Positions 1-9,100 of a stretch of 33,326 nucleotides of DNA are shown here, one piece after another. The translations under genes and the position numbers were made by a program. The DNA lies in NCBI GenBank assembly GCA_027596195.1, contig JADGJG010000184.1, positions 1-33,326 of the forward strand, in the 5' to 3' direction. The notes beneath the pieces were generated by a model, which saw only the letters and a list, made by a program, of their open reading frames with translations, did not search any database and was not told the origin of the DNA. Numbering within the stretch: the first letter of the stretch is position 1; the number at the start of each line of letters is the position of its first letter. The DNA comes from Podochytrium sp. JEL0797 (taxonomy: Eukaryota; Chytridiomycota; Chytridiomycetes; Chytridiales; Chytriomycetaceae).

Positions 1-91
1 GGGCCCCCCCGGGGGGGGGGGGTGGCGCGGGTGGTGGTTTGTGGGGGGGGGGGGGGGGGGGGGTTGGGGGGGGGGGGGGGGGGGGGGGCGG
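1..91. repeat. Homopolymeric G-rich tract at window edge
   Basis: Nearly uninterrupted G runs, broken only by a few T and C bases, fill the first 91 positions. The tract is low complexity and has no telomeric hexamer array. On the minus strand it reads as polyproline in frame with the exon at 566, so it may be coding. Homopolymer lengths are error-prone, so neither length nor frame can be trusted here. Confidence 0.8.
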
Positions 92-2030
92 CCGGCTGAG
101 TGAAGCGGGAAGTGTATTGGGGGAGGTGGTGAGGTGGTGGGATGGTGCCGTTGGTTTAGTGAGTGAGAGGAGGTCGAGGAAGGATCTGGGCCGCGGGGGT
201 AAGACGGGGGATACGCTTGAAGTCGGGTTTGGAGATTTGGAAAGCGGGATGGTAGTGGTCGTGGGTACTTGGGATGACGGGGGGTACGTGATTTCGGGTC
301 GTTTGAGGGACGCATGGAGGTGGGGTGCTTGTTGATTGGGTCTCGGGGTCGGTCGTGGGGGAAGGATCTCGCTCGTGGAAATTGGGAGTGTGCTTGTTGT
401 TGCAGGTGGCGGTGGTGGTGGTGCGGGTCTTGGTCGCGGAGGGAGAACCGGGGAGGTGATGGAAGGTGGTATGCTTGCGTCGGTCAGGGACGCGGCTATA
501 TCGAGTACTTCGATTTCGACATAGGAATTGCTGCGTGTAAAAGGGGTGGCTTCTTGGGCGGAAGAACTAGTGAGAAGAGGAGAGTGGAGAAACAGGGTTC
601 AGATTTCAGATCGACAAATACGCATTAGTAAAAGCAAAATTCACATACATGTCCACCATCGGGTCAACGAGTGTATCCGTATCATTCACATCCACCAGCA
701 GGTTCCCACTTGAACTGTACATCCAAGCATTATTCCTTCCAAACTTTCGATTCTCCACGCCACATCCAGTCGAAGAGGACCCGCCCGCCTGACTCGAAAT
801 CCCCCCGAGAACCGGGAACGCCAACAATAACGGATCCGAATACCCACTATTCCTCTTTTTCTCCATACCAGCCTTGTCAACATTGCGTTTGCGGAACGTG
901 AGCACGGGGAACCGCCGAATCACATCATCACTCGCACCGAGACTCGCCACCACTTTGCTCATTTCAACGCCGTCCCCATTGCCGCGGGATACACTGAATG
1001 CTTTCATCCACACGAGCATGCAGGGAAGGCAGAACACGATCCCGCCGCAAATCATGACGGGAACACATACAATCACGTATCCAATTCCCAAGAACATGAG
1101 AGTCATATAATACATCATGGGAGCGGTGCGCGCGCACCCGGTGCTGCTGAAGATGAACCAGTTGCCGACGATAAACCAGAGCACGCCAAACATGTCGAGG
1201 CCCGATTTGAGACGATCAATCAATTGCGAAAGTTCGTTGTTGATGTGGAAGTGGCGTTGTTGTAGGTATTCTTGCCTGCGGAGGCGCAGGGACGATAAGG
1301 AAAAGGGTGGCGTTGTATTTGTAGTTTCGTGAGTTGAACTTGAGACAGGGTCGGGCAGTTCGTGTTCGAGCAGTGATTCATCGTCAATGGGCGGATGCAG
1401 GTATTGGTATATGATGAGGGGGAAGATGAGGGAGACCCTCAGGACGTGGATGACGAGATACATGTCGAGGCTCCTATCGCAGACTTCGCCGTTGGCGTTT
1501 GCCAAGACGAGGACGGATGTTCCTGATACGATCTGAACGAAAGAGAAGGGTTAGTCTACTCGATAGATAAGAATACTCCGCACCTCTGTGGCCATCATGA
1601 AACACACGGTGATCAGCATCAGCTTCGACGAGCGCGAAATGAGTTTGAAGTTTGTGACGACGTGCTGCATCCAGTTGCGGCGCACCTGGGCTGTGCGAGG
1701 ATCTGCGATGAATGCGATGGAGTGCCTGTGCGAGGCGTGCGGTGCCGCGGGTTCTGGGATCGACTCGACGGACTGGTCGCTCTTGAGTCGCTCGACCCCC
1801 GCAAAGGCCAGGCGGCCCTCCTCTGGATTCATGTTGTGGTTCGAGAAGTCGCGCGCATAGTCGTCCCCGCCCAGCGTGGTCGCCGCACTCGCCAGCCGCG
1901 TGTGTCCTGGACCGTGGGGAACAAGAGGAACAAGGGGGATCCCAGTCTGGCCCATTGCGAGGGGTCGCGGCCGTGGTGCTGGTGCCCGTGAACATCGCGG
2001 TGTCGGAGGTGGTGGTGGTTCGATCGGCAT
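1..2030 (-). CDS. RING-less homolog of plant-type membrane RING E3 proteins, with proline-rich tail (3' partial)
   Basis: Exons are 1584-2030, 649-1532 and 566 down to the window edge. Intron 1533-1583 runs GTGCGG..TTCAG with branch GACTAACC. Intron 567-648 runs GTATGT..CACTAG with TTACTAAT and a pyrimidine tract, and its phase fits exactly. ATG 2030 is the first Met after the MFS 3' flank. About 130 N-terminal residues are followed by hydrophobic segments near 133-158 and 172-190, then a block near 261-318 with FGVLWFIVGNW and FCLPCMLVWM. These resemble the multi-pass module of At4g11680-type E3 ligases. The GASDDVIRRFP motif that normally precedes the RING is present, but no Cys/His ring follows. 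The tail instead carries three [VI]LPPRP motifs, which are potential SH3 ligands. The function is therefore unlikely to be direct ubiquitin ligation. The family link is from memory; the tail is an inference. Confidence 0.6.
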
Positions 2031-2051
2031 GGCACAGATGGGATGATTTTT

Positions 2052-3690
2052 TTTCTTTGAATTTTTTTGCATTTCCTTCCCACTTCTCGGACCAATCGGA
2101 CCAACCAAAAACCAAGATTTGGGGGCACCAAATCCCTGCCATCACAACAACGCCTCGCGATCCCCAATCCCACGCACTCCCACTCCACCCACTCCATCCC
2201 CCAGATACAATTCCTCCTCCACCTCACTCCCCGAACCCACTCCAACCACCAACCGCATCTCCTCCACCCCACGCTTCGTCACCCCAACCACTGAAACAAC
2301 ACCAGCAACCGCCATCAACCCTGCCACCACAAAGAAACACGCCTCCGGATTCTCATCCACCGTCCACCGAAACACGAAATTGAGCGTCGTGGCCGATCCC
2401 ACCATTGCGAGACTCTCGAGAATCTGAATCGCACCAAACAACCGGCCTTGGAACTCGGTCGCCACAAGCGTGCTCAGTACAGCGCGTAGAGTGGGGCTCA
2501 CGAAACAGGTGAGGGTTGAAATGATGGAGGAGAGGAGGAATTGAGTTCCAGTTCGCGCGAAGCCGTACAACGAGAAGCCGATAACGGCCCCAAGGATACC
2601 CACTTGCATGGTTCGGATTTGAACGATCGTCGAGTCGATGCGGAGAGTTGAAGTGGCAAAGTCGGTCATCCTGGGCAGGAATACAACGAGCCAGAGGATG
2701 GTTTGAACGGCAGCAATAACTGCAAACTTGCCCGTGTCTAGACTGGTCCAACCGAAGCGATTGGCAGGTGAAAACAGATATAAAACTTGGAAACCCGAAA
2801 TCATAAACGTCATGAGGATCATGATCAGAAGAAGTGACAATGAGGCCTGGAACTTGGTGATGGATTTGAGCGACAGCCTCGTGTCAGAGATGGAGTCCAC
2901 AAGAATCCGGTTGATGGATTTTCGCGCGTCGTCTTCGTCCCGCACGGCCCGCGTCTCGGGAACGTGCAAAAACAAATAAGCTAGCAGCGCCACCGCCACC
3001 GTCAGCATGACCCCGAACGGCACGATATACCCGAGCAACTGCAGCCCTCCGCCCAGCACGGGTCCAATCACCAATGCGAGCGCAAAGCACGCGTCAATCA
3101 AGGAGAAGTAGAATGTGCGGTCAGAGGGTTGTGTCACGTCGCTGATGAAGGCCACGGCTGCCACGCGAAAGAGAATCACGCTTCCCAAGGATCCTGCGGC
3201 AGTCGCAATAACCGCCAAGAACCCGAGCAACAGGTCCACGAATTCCGGCTCGACGTGGTCAAGGGCGAACGCTGCGATGCAAAATTGAACAGCACTGAGC
3301 AGCACCGAAAAGGCACCACATCTAGAAAGCGTATCAATAATCAATCGACGTATATCGCATTTCAAATTCACGAACCGCATTGCCCCGCGCCGTCCCAATG
3401 CACCATCGACCAGCCCTCCGGCTACAAGCAGCAACACCAAAGTTGGGAGTTGGTCACACATTTGAAACACCAAGGACCATCCCGCGGCGGCTTCGCTGAC
3501 CACAGCTGACGCTGCACATGTTTCGTAATCGTGGCCTGGTCCCAGAATGGCCTTGCATTCCAATTCAATCAAAAGTTGCTGATACGGAAGAGAGCCGATG
3601 GAAGTTGCGAGAACAACGAGAAACCAGCCCAACAGTGCAGAGGACGGCTTGGCAGTGGGATGAAGAGGCATGATCGATATTTGCGTGGTG
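2052..3690. repeat. Tandem duplication, copy 1
   Basis: This 1639-bp block matches 3978-5616 at a constant offset of 1926 nt. It spans an entire MFS gene, about 90 bp of its 3' flank and about 20 bp of its 5' flank. The CDS copies have equal length with no net indel. The left end touches the 5' leader of the membrane protein gene that starts at 2030, so that gene's upstream region is duplicated sequence. Confidence 0.93.
2142..3671 (-). CDS. MFS transporter, tandem copy 1
   Basis: A 509-residue hydrophobic protein (if read through) with about 12 predicted membrane segments. The start is ATG 3671 (MPLHPTAK), because this is the only start shared with the second copy; the more upstream Met at 3710 lies outside the duplicated block. 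Loop 2-3 carries an MFS A-like motif (GGLVDGALGRRG). SDVTQPSDR and LGPVLGGGLQLLG-like helices follow, then a long central cytosolic loop. The overall pattern is reminiscent of SLC46/TetA-like transporters, but the substrate cannot be told. A stop-free 54-nt stretch at 3322-3375 (GTTCGT..TTCTAG) interrupts the A-motif region. If it is an intron, the product is 491 residues and reads GAMRCGAF. The two copies differ at roughly 35 positions by eye, mostly conservative, so both look functional. Confidence 0.85.
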   Translation of the reverse strand: MPLHPTAKPSSALLGWFLVVLATSIGSLPYQQLLIELECKAILGPGHDYETCAASAVVSEAAAGWSLVFQMCDQLPTLVLLLVAGGLVDGALGRRGAMRFVNLKCDIRRLIIDTLSRCGAFSVLLSAVQFCIAAFALDHVEPEFVDLLLGFLAVIATAAGSLGSVILFRVAAVAFISDVTQPSDRTFYFSLIDACFALALVIGPVLGGGLQLLGYIVPFGVMLTVAVALLAYLFLHVPETRAVRDEDDARKSINRILVDSISDTRLSLKSITKFQASLSLLLIMILMTFMISGFQVLYLFSPANRFGWTSLDTGKFAVIAAVQTILWLVVFLPRMTDFATSTLRIDSTIVQIRTMQVGILGAVIGFSLYGFARTGTQFLLSSIISTLTCFVSPTLRAVLSTLVATEFQGRLFGAIQILESLAMVGSATTLNFVFRWTVDENPEACFFVVAGLMAVAGVVSVVGVTKRGVEEMRLVVGVGSGSEVEEELYLGDGVGGVGVRGIGDREALL

Positions 3691-3846
3691 TGGTGTCTTT
3701 GCAAAACCAATATGTTTTTGGATTGCTTGGATTGGAAATGGAGATGCGAGGAATCTCGGAATCGAAATCGAAAAGAGATTTTACTTTTCTCCTTTTCTCC
3801 AACTAACTCATTCTTTTATTTCTCGTCCCCGGCTCTGAGCTTAGGC

Positions 3847-3980
3847 TTGGAGGGAAAAGTCTTTGGCTCAGGTTTTGGTTTGGAGTGTGGAGAGAAGGTG
3901 GTTGGAGGGAGGCGCGTGTTGAGGGTGGGTGATACTGCTGCTGGGGTTTCCGTGTGGGGTGGGTGGGACGACGAACGTTT
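3847..3980 (-). pseudogene. Truncated fragment of the neighbouring METTL24-like gene
   Basis: About 134 bp align with 6659-6792, inside exon 9 of the tetra-domain methyltransferase gene. Minus-strand reading gives TFVVPPTPHG, then QHAPPSNHLLS. The parent has TFVLPPIPHG and QHAPPSNHLLS. The fragment covers only the end of domain 3 and the linker to domain 4. It has no catalytic motif and joins abruptly to the MFS 3' flank at about 3978. It looks like a recombination scar at the junction of the MFS duplication. Confidence 0.85.
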
Positions 3981-5616
3981 CTTTGAATTTTTTTGCATTT
4001 CCTTCCCACTTCTCGGACCAATCGGACCAACCAAAAACCAAGGTTTGGGGGCACCAAATCCCTGCCATCACAACAAAGCCTCGCGGTCCCCAATCACACG
4101 AGCCCCCCCTCCACCCACTCCATCCCCCAGATCCAATTCCTCTTCCACCTCGCTCCCCAAACCCCCTCCAACCACCAACCGTATCTCCTCCACCCCACGC
4201 TTCGTCACCCCAACCACAGAAACCACACCAGCAACCGCCATCAGCCCTGCCACCACAAAGAAACACGCCTGCGGATTCTCATCCACCGTCCACCGAAACA
4301 CAAAATTGAGTGTCATCGCAGACCCCACCATTGCGAGACTCTCGAGAATCTGAATCGCACCAAACAACCGGCCTTGGAACTCGGTCTCCACGAGCGTGCT
4401 CAGCACGGCGCGTAGCGTGGGGCTCACGAAACAGGTGAGGGTTGAAATGATGGAGGAGAGGAGGAATTGAGTTCCAGTTCGCGCGAAGCCGTACAACGAG
4501 AAGCCGATAACGGCCCCAAGGATACCCACTTGCATGGTTCGGATTTTCACGACCGTCGCGTCCATGCGGAGAGTTGAAGTGGCAAAGTCGGTAATCCTCG
4601 GCAGGAATACAATGAGCCAGAGGATGGTTTGAACGGCGACAATAATTGCAAACTTGCCCGTGTCGAGCGACGTCCACCCGAAGCGATTGGCAGGTGAAAA
4701 CAGATATAAAACTTGGAAACCCGAAATCATAAACGTCATGAGGATCATGATCAGAAGAAGTGACAATGAGGCCTGGAACTTGGTGATGGATTTGAGCGAC
4801 AGCCTTGTGTCAGAAATAGAGTCCACAAGAATCCGATTTTTGCATTTCCGCGCGTCGCGTTCGTCTTGCGCGACCCGCGTCTCGGGGACGTACAAAAACA
4901 AATAAGCTAGCAGCGCCACCGCCACCGTCAACATGACCCCGAACGGCACAATATACCCGAGCAGCTGCAGCCCTCCGCCCAACACGGGTCCAATCACCAA
5001 TGCGAGCGCAAAGCACGCGTCAATCAAGGAGAAGTAGAACGTGCGTTCAGAGGGTTTGGTCACGTCGCTGATGAAGGCCACGGCTGCCACTCGAAAGAGA
5101 ATCACGCTTCCCAATGATCCTGCGACAGTCGCAAGAACTGCCAAGAGCCCGAGCAACAGGTCCACGAATTCCGGTTCGACGTGATCGAGAGCGAACGCTG
5201 CGATGCAAAACTGAATCGCGCCCAGGAGCACAGACAAGGCACCACATCTAGAAAGCGTATCAATAATCAATAGACGTATATCGCATTTCAAATTCACGAA
5301 CCGCATCGCCCCGCGCCGTCCCAATGCACCATCGACCAGCCCTCCGGCTACAAGCAGCAACACCAAGGTTGGAAGCTGGTCACACATTTGAAACACCAAA
5401 GACCATCCCGCGGCGGCTTCGCTGACCACAGCTGATGCTGCACATGTTTCGTAATCGTGACCTGATCCCAGAATGGCCTTGCATTCCAATTCAATCAAAA
5501 GTTGTTGATACGGAAGGGAGCCAATGGAAGTCGCGAGAACAACGAGAAACCAGCCCAACAGTGCAGAGGACGGCTTGGCAGTGGGATGAAGAGGCATGAT
5601 CGATATTTGCGCGGTT
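3978..5616. repeat. Tandem duplication, copy 2
   Basis: Second copy of the block at 2052-3690. Homology stops abruptly on both sides: at the METTL24-like fragment on the left, and after the shared sequence ending TTGCG upstream of the MFS start on the right. This gives two identical gene bodies with different promoters beyond about 20 bp. Confidence 0.93.
4068..5597 (-). CDS. MFS transporter, tandem copy 2
   Basis: A 509-residue paralogue of the gene at 2142-3671 with identical length and start context (MPLHPTAK at 5597). Substitutions cluster in the central cytosolic loop (AQDERDARKCK against VRDEDDARKSI) and at the C-terminus. The transmembrane helices are nearly unchanged, which suggests purifying selection after duplication. 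The 54-nt stop-free, intron-like segment is kept at 5248-5301. Upstream sequence differs completely from that of copy 1, so expression may have diverged. Substrate unknown. Confidence 0.87.
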   Translation of the reverse strand: MPLHPTAKPSSALLGWFLVVLATSIGSLPYQQLLIELECKAILGSGHDYETCAASAVVSEAAAGWSLVFQMCDQLPTLVLLLVAGGLVDGALGRRGAMRFVNLKCDIRLLIIDTLSRCGALSVLLGAIQFCIAAFALDHVEPEFVDLLLGLLAVLATVAGSLGSVILFRVAAVAFISDVTKPSERTFYFSLIDACFALALVIGPVLGGGLQLLGYIVPFGVMLTVAVALLAYLFLYVPETRVAQDERDARKCKNRILVDSISDTRLSLKSITKFQASLSLLLIMILMTFMISGFQVLYLFSPANRFGWTSLDTGKFAIIVAVQTILWLIVFLPRITDFATSTLRMDATVVKIRTMQVGILGAVIGFSLYGFARTGTQFLLSSIISTLTCFVSPTLRAVLSTLVETEFQGRLFGAIQILESLAMVGSAMTLNFVFRWTVDENPQACFFVVAGLMAVAGVVSVVGVTKRGVEEIRLVVGGGLGSEVEEELDLGDGVGGGGARVIGDREALL

Positions 5617-5762
5617 TGTGGGGCGGAGGTGGAGAATTGTCAGAGAATTGTCCAGAATCGAAATCGGCGAGAGATTTTTGTTTTCTCAAGTCATTTTCTT
5701 AATATTTTTCTAATTTCTCCACGTAATTTGTACCAAAAAAAACTCTCTCCCCCGTCTCTCAT

Positions 5763-6112
5763 TCACAAAACAAAAGTAAAAATCTGACACAACTCGCCCG
5801 GATAATTCCACATCTTTTTCGACGCCACCTTGTACCCGTTGCGATCAAACATCTCAAACATGCGAATCATGGGATGCAAATGGTCATCCTTGTTGGCTGG
5901 AGAATATTCAGCGGTGGTGGCGTTCGGTGGTTGCCAGCCGAGATGGAGTTCGATGGCAATTTGGGCTGGCAAGATACGGGGAGTGGTGGCGGAGGAGATA
6001 CGGCGGTTTTTGGATCCAGTCCGGAGGGAGGTGGAGGCTTGGTTGAGTATTTGTGGCATCACCACCCATTCCCATCCTGAAATTCGCGTTTAAAGGGGGA
6101 AGATGCATACAC

Positions 6113-6145
<33 letters not shown>

Positions 6146-9100
6146 TCGATATCAATTTTGAAATAATCAAGCCTCTGCAATTTGAGTTCCGAAACGACCG
6201 AATTCCACGTTTTGAACTCCTTGCCGTCGACAACCTCGTCTTTGCCTCCGAGACACCACTTGTGGAACGTGATTAATGGACTTGGAGGTTCCCAGTCACC
6301 TGTGCAGTCGAGGGTATGAATCTAAAAATATAACGACGTAGGTCAGTTTCCTTGGACAAATCGGAGAAAGGGAGGAAACTCAACTCGACATTTCCCCTGC
6401 GTCTGCGAAATCATATCCAGCTCCCACCCCCACATCCCATTTCCACCCACCGACATCAAATTACACCCCGTCGAAACATCAATTCGGTCCAAACACGTCC
6501 AATACGTCCCATCTTCCCTCGGAGCTCCACCAACGCTTTTCAAGTAACGACCATCGCATTCATGAGTGACGGGGAACGCGTTGAAGACTTGTCGGTTCGA
6601 TACGCGGTCGGCGAATGTGGGGGGTAAGGTGGACGCGAGGGACCAAAAGTTTTGGGATTGGAGGGAAAAGTCTTTGGCCCAGTTTTTGGTTTGGATCATG
6701 GAGAGAAGGTGGTTGGATGGAGGCGCGTGTTGAGAGTGGATGCTACTAATACTGGTCTTTCCGTGTGGGATGGGAGGAAGGACAAAGGTGTATGCGATGC
6801 TTTCGGGTTGGGTTTGTTTGAGGGCGGTTTTGTATCCGGCAGCGTATAATGACTTCATGAGGTTCAGTGTAGGGTGAAGGTGGTCGGCTCCTTGTTTGTC
6901 ATCGGCATAAAGTTGGACTAGCATTTGACGTGGGAGGGTGTTGACGTTTTTCAAAAGGTGGGGCAGGAGGGACCATTCAGAACCTAATTTAAAGCGTATG
7001 GAATGCGAGAAAGTGAGTATGTGTTGACAAGATGCACAATTACTGTACCACCCGTATTGATTCGGAGGAAATCCACTCGCCCAACCCCCACGTCCGACAA
7101 AATCGAGCTCCACGATTTGAAAACTTTTCCATCCGCGACCGTCGCATCTTTCCCAATACACCAGTTGTGAAATTGAATGAGCCGGTTCGGAGGGGACAGC
7201 TTGGAGGCATGTTGGCCATCAGTCTCGCATTCGAACACGTGAATTTTGCATTTGTCTTTGGTCAGTGCAAGCATATCGACTTCCCAGTCCCAGGTTCCTT
7301 GGAATCCGACAGAGAACACGTGGCAATTGTCCATGGGTGTGAAAAATTCGTGGCAGGACCAGAATCCTTCGACTGTTCCGTCTTGTTGGCTGGAGGGACG
7401 GAAGTTAGCGAGAATGTCGAAAACAAATACCATCGCAAATCACAACACAAACCAAGCAGGTGCCTGCAAAAACTCTGCACAAATCCAGTTCCCATCCACC
7501 AACCGCAAATAATTTTCATCACAAGCGTACGTTTCAGGCACTAATGAATGCACCACCTCCACTTCCACGTTCCCAGCTTCCGCCTGACCCAACACCTCCC
7601 ATAAATTCAACGCATATTGAGCCCTTTCAACATTCCAATCCTTGGTCGCCACCAAATGCAAATTCGCCACCTCGTCCCCCTCCGACATGACCTCAACCCC
7701 CCTCGTCGGCAACATATACGCAAGATCCCGCACACGCGTGTCCAACACGAACGTGTAGATTTCAAACTCGGAAAACCAGTCCTTTTTGGAAGCCGTGTGG
7801 TACCCTGCCGCGTAAATGAGCCTGAAAAGATTGAGCAAAGGGTGCACATGGTCGTTTCCGTGGATGGTTTCTTGGGGTTGGAATTCGGCGGGTGTGGCGG
7901 TGGGGGGTTGGAAGCCTTGGTGGATTTCGATGGCCAGTTGGGTGGGGAGTATGAAGTTCATGTTGAGGATTTGGGGTACGACGACCCATTCCCAGCCTGT
8001 GGTTTCTTGGTTAGAACTCGACAAGAGGGGGGAGGGTGCAGAGAGTGTTTTTACCTTCAATATCGCATTTCAAAAAATCAACGTGACTGATTCCCAGCTC
8101 TTTGACAGTCGTTTCCCAGGACTTATACACTCTACCGTCAATCACCTCGTCTTTTCCCAAACACCATTGGTGAAACAAGATATCCGGGTTTCCAGAAGGC
8201 CAGTCGCCAGTGCAATCGAAAGTGTGAGCCTGATAGCGTCGCTTTTTTAGAGGAATATTGATTTGAATGAAAGGAACACACCTTGCAGCCAGGAAACGTT
8301 TTGATCATTTCCTCCTCCCAAGAGTACAATCCTCGACCGCCGATGGAAATGAATGTGCAGTCATTTGAAATGGACACGAGCTCCGAGCAGACAGAATAGC
8401 TTCCGTCACCATTCGGCAATCCGCCGACACTTTTGCAGGGGGAAAAACAGATGCCGTTAAAAAGAATGAACTGCTTTCGAGAAATAAAACGGAAACGGCA
8501 CAAACCTTTTCAAACTGTTGCGATCGCACGAAAAAGTCACGGGAAACAAATCCCACGCATGTGGAGTCAAAGTCGCTGCGTCATCAATCGACAACTGTTC
8601 CACTTGAAACCAAAAGTCTTGCGCCTCGCGACTTCGAACCGCGTTCCAGTCGTGACTGGCCAGAATCTTGTCCATCACGACACCATTCTCTGTTGAAACT
8701 TGTGGAGTGGATTGGGAAGTTTGGACAGCAACCGACCCCACTTTAGAAAACGTTTCTGGCCAAGAGACAACATCCACCGTTGCGGATGGGTTCAAAACGA
8801 ACGTGAAAATGTCGGAACTGCTCCATGATTTCCGCATCATTGTTTGGTAACCCAATGAGTAGATCCGCGTCATCATGCTCAGGTATGAATGGAGCGTGTC
8901 CACACTGCTGGCGGTTCTGATGTTGGCAAAGTTGTTGAGGACACCGTGGGGACGCTCTGTTCGGTGGAGCTCGACAGTGATTTGGCGGGGAAGGGTGTTC
9001 CCAGATTTCATAATTTCTGGAAGAATGATCCATTCAAGGCCTTTTTGTGAAATAGTTAGCAAGAGGGTTTCATGAAATGAACACGGAGCCACTTGATCTC

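Noticed and set aside
1..91. Telomere or subtelomeric repeat
   Set aside because: Only homopolymer G; no hexamer periodicity such as TTAGGG.
606..648. TGA at 606 as the true end of the RING-less protein
   Set aside because: The stop lies inside a GTATGT..CACTAG intron with a branch-like CTAAT; the next exon continues in the exact phase. Kept as an alternative only.
39..713. Plus-strand Gly/Trp-rich ORFs in the G-rich start
   Set aside because: They are antisense to a minus-strand exon joined in phase by good splice sites; the composition reflects G runs.
3803..4266. Minus ORFs over the METTL24-like fragment as genes
   Set aside because: They merge the MFS 3' flank with a truncated exon fragment; no start context, domain or splice support.
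5763..9092. Treating each methyltransferase ORF segment as a separate gene
   Set aside because: Exons run through repeat boundaries without stops, and the internal Met codons lack anchors or promoter spacing.
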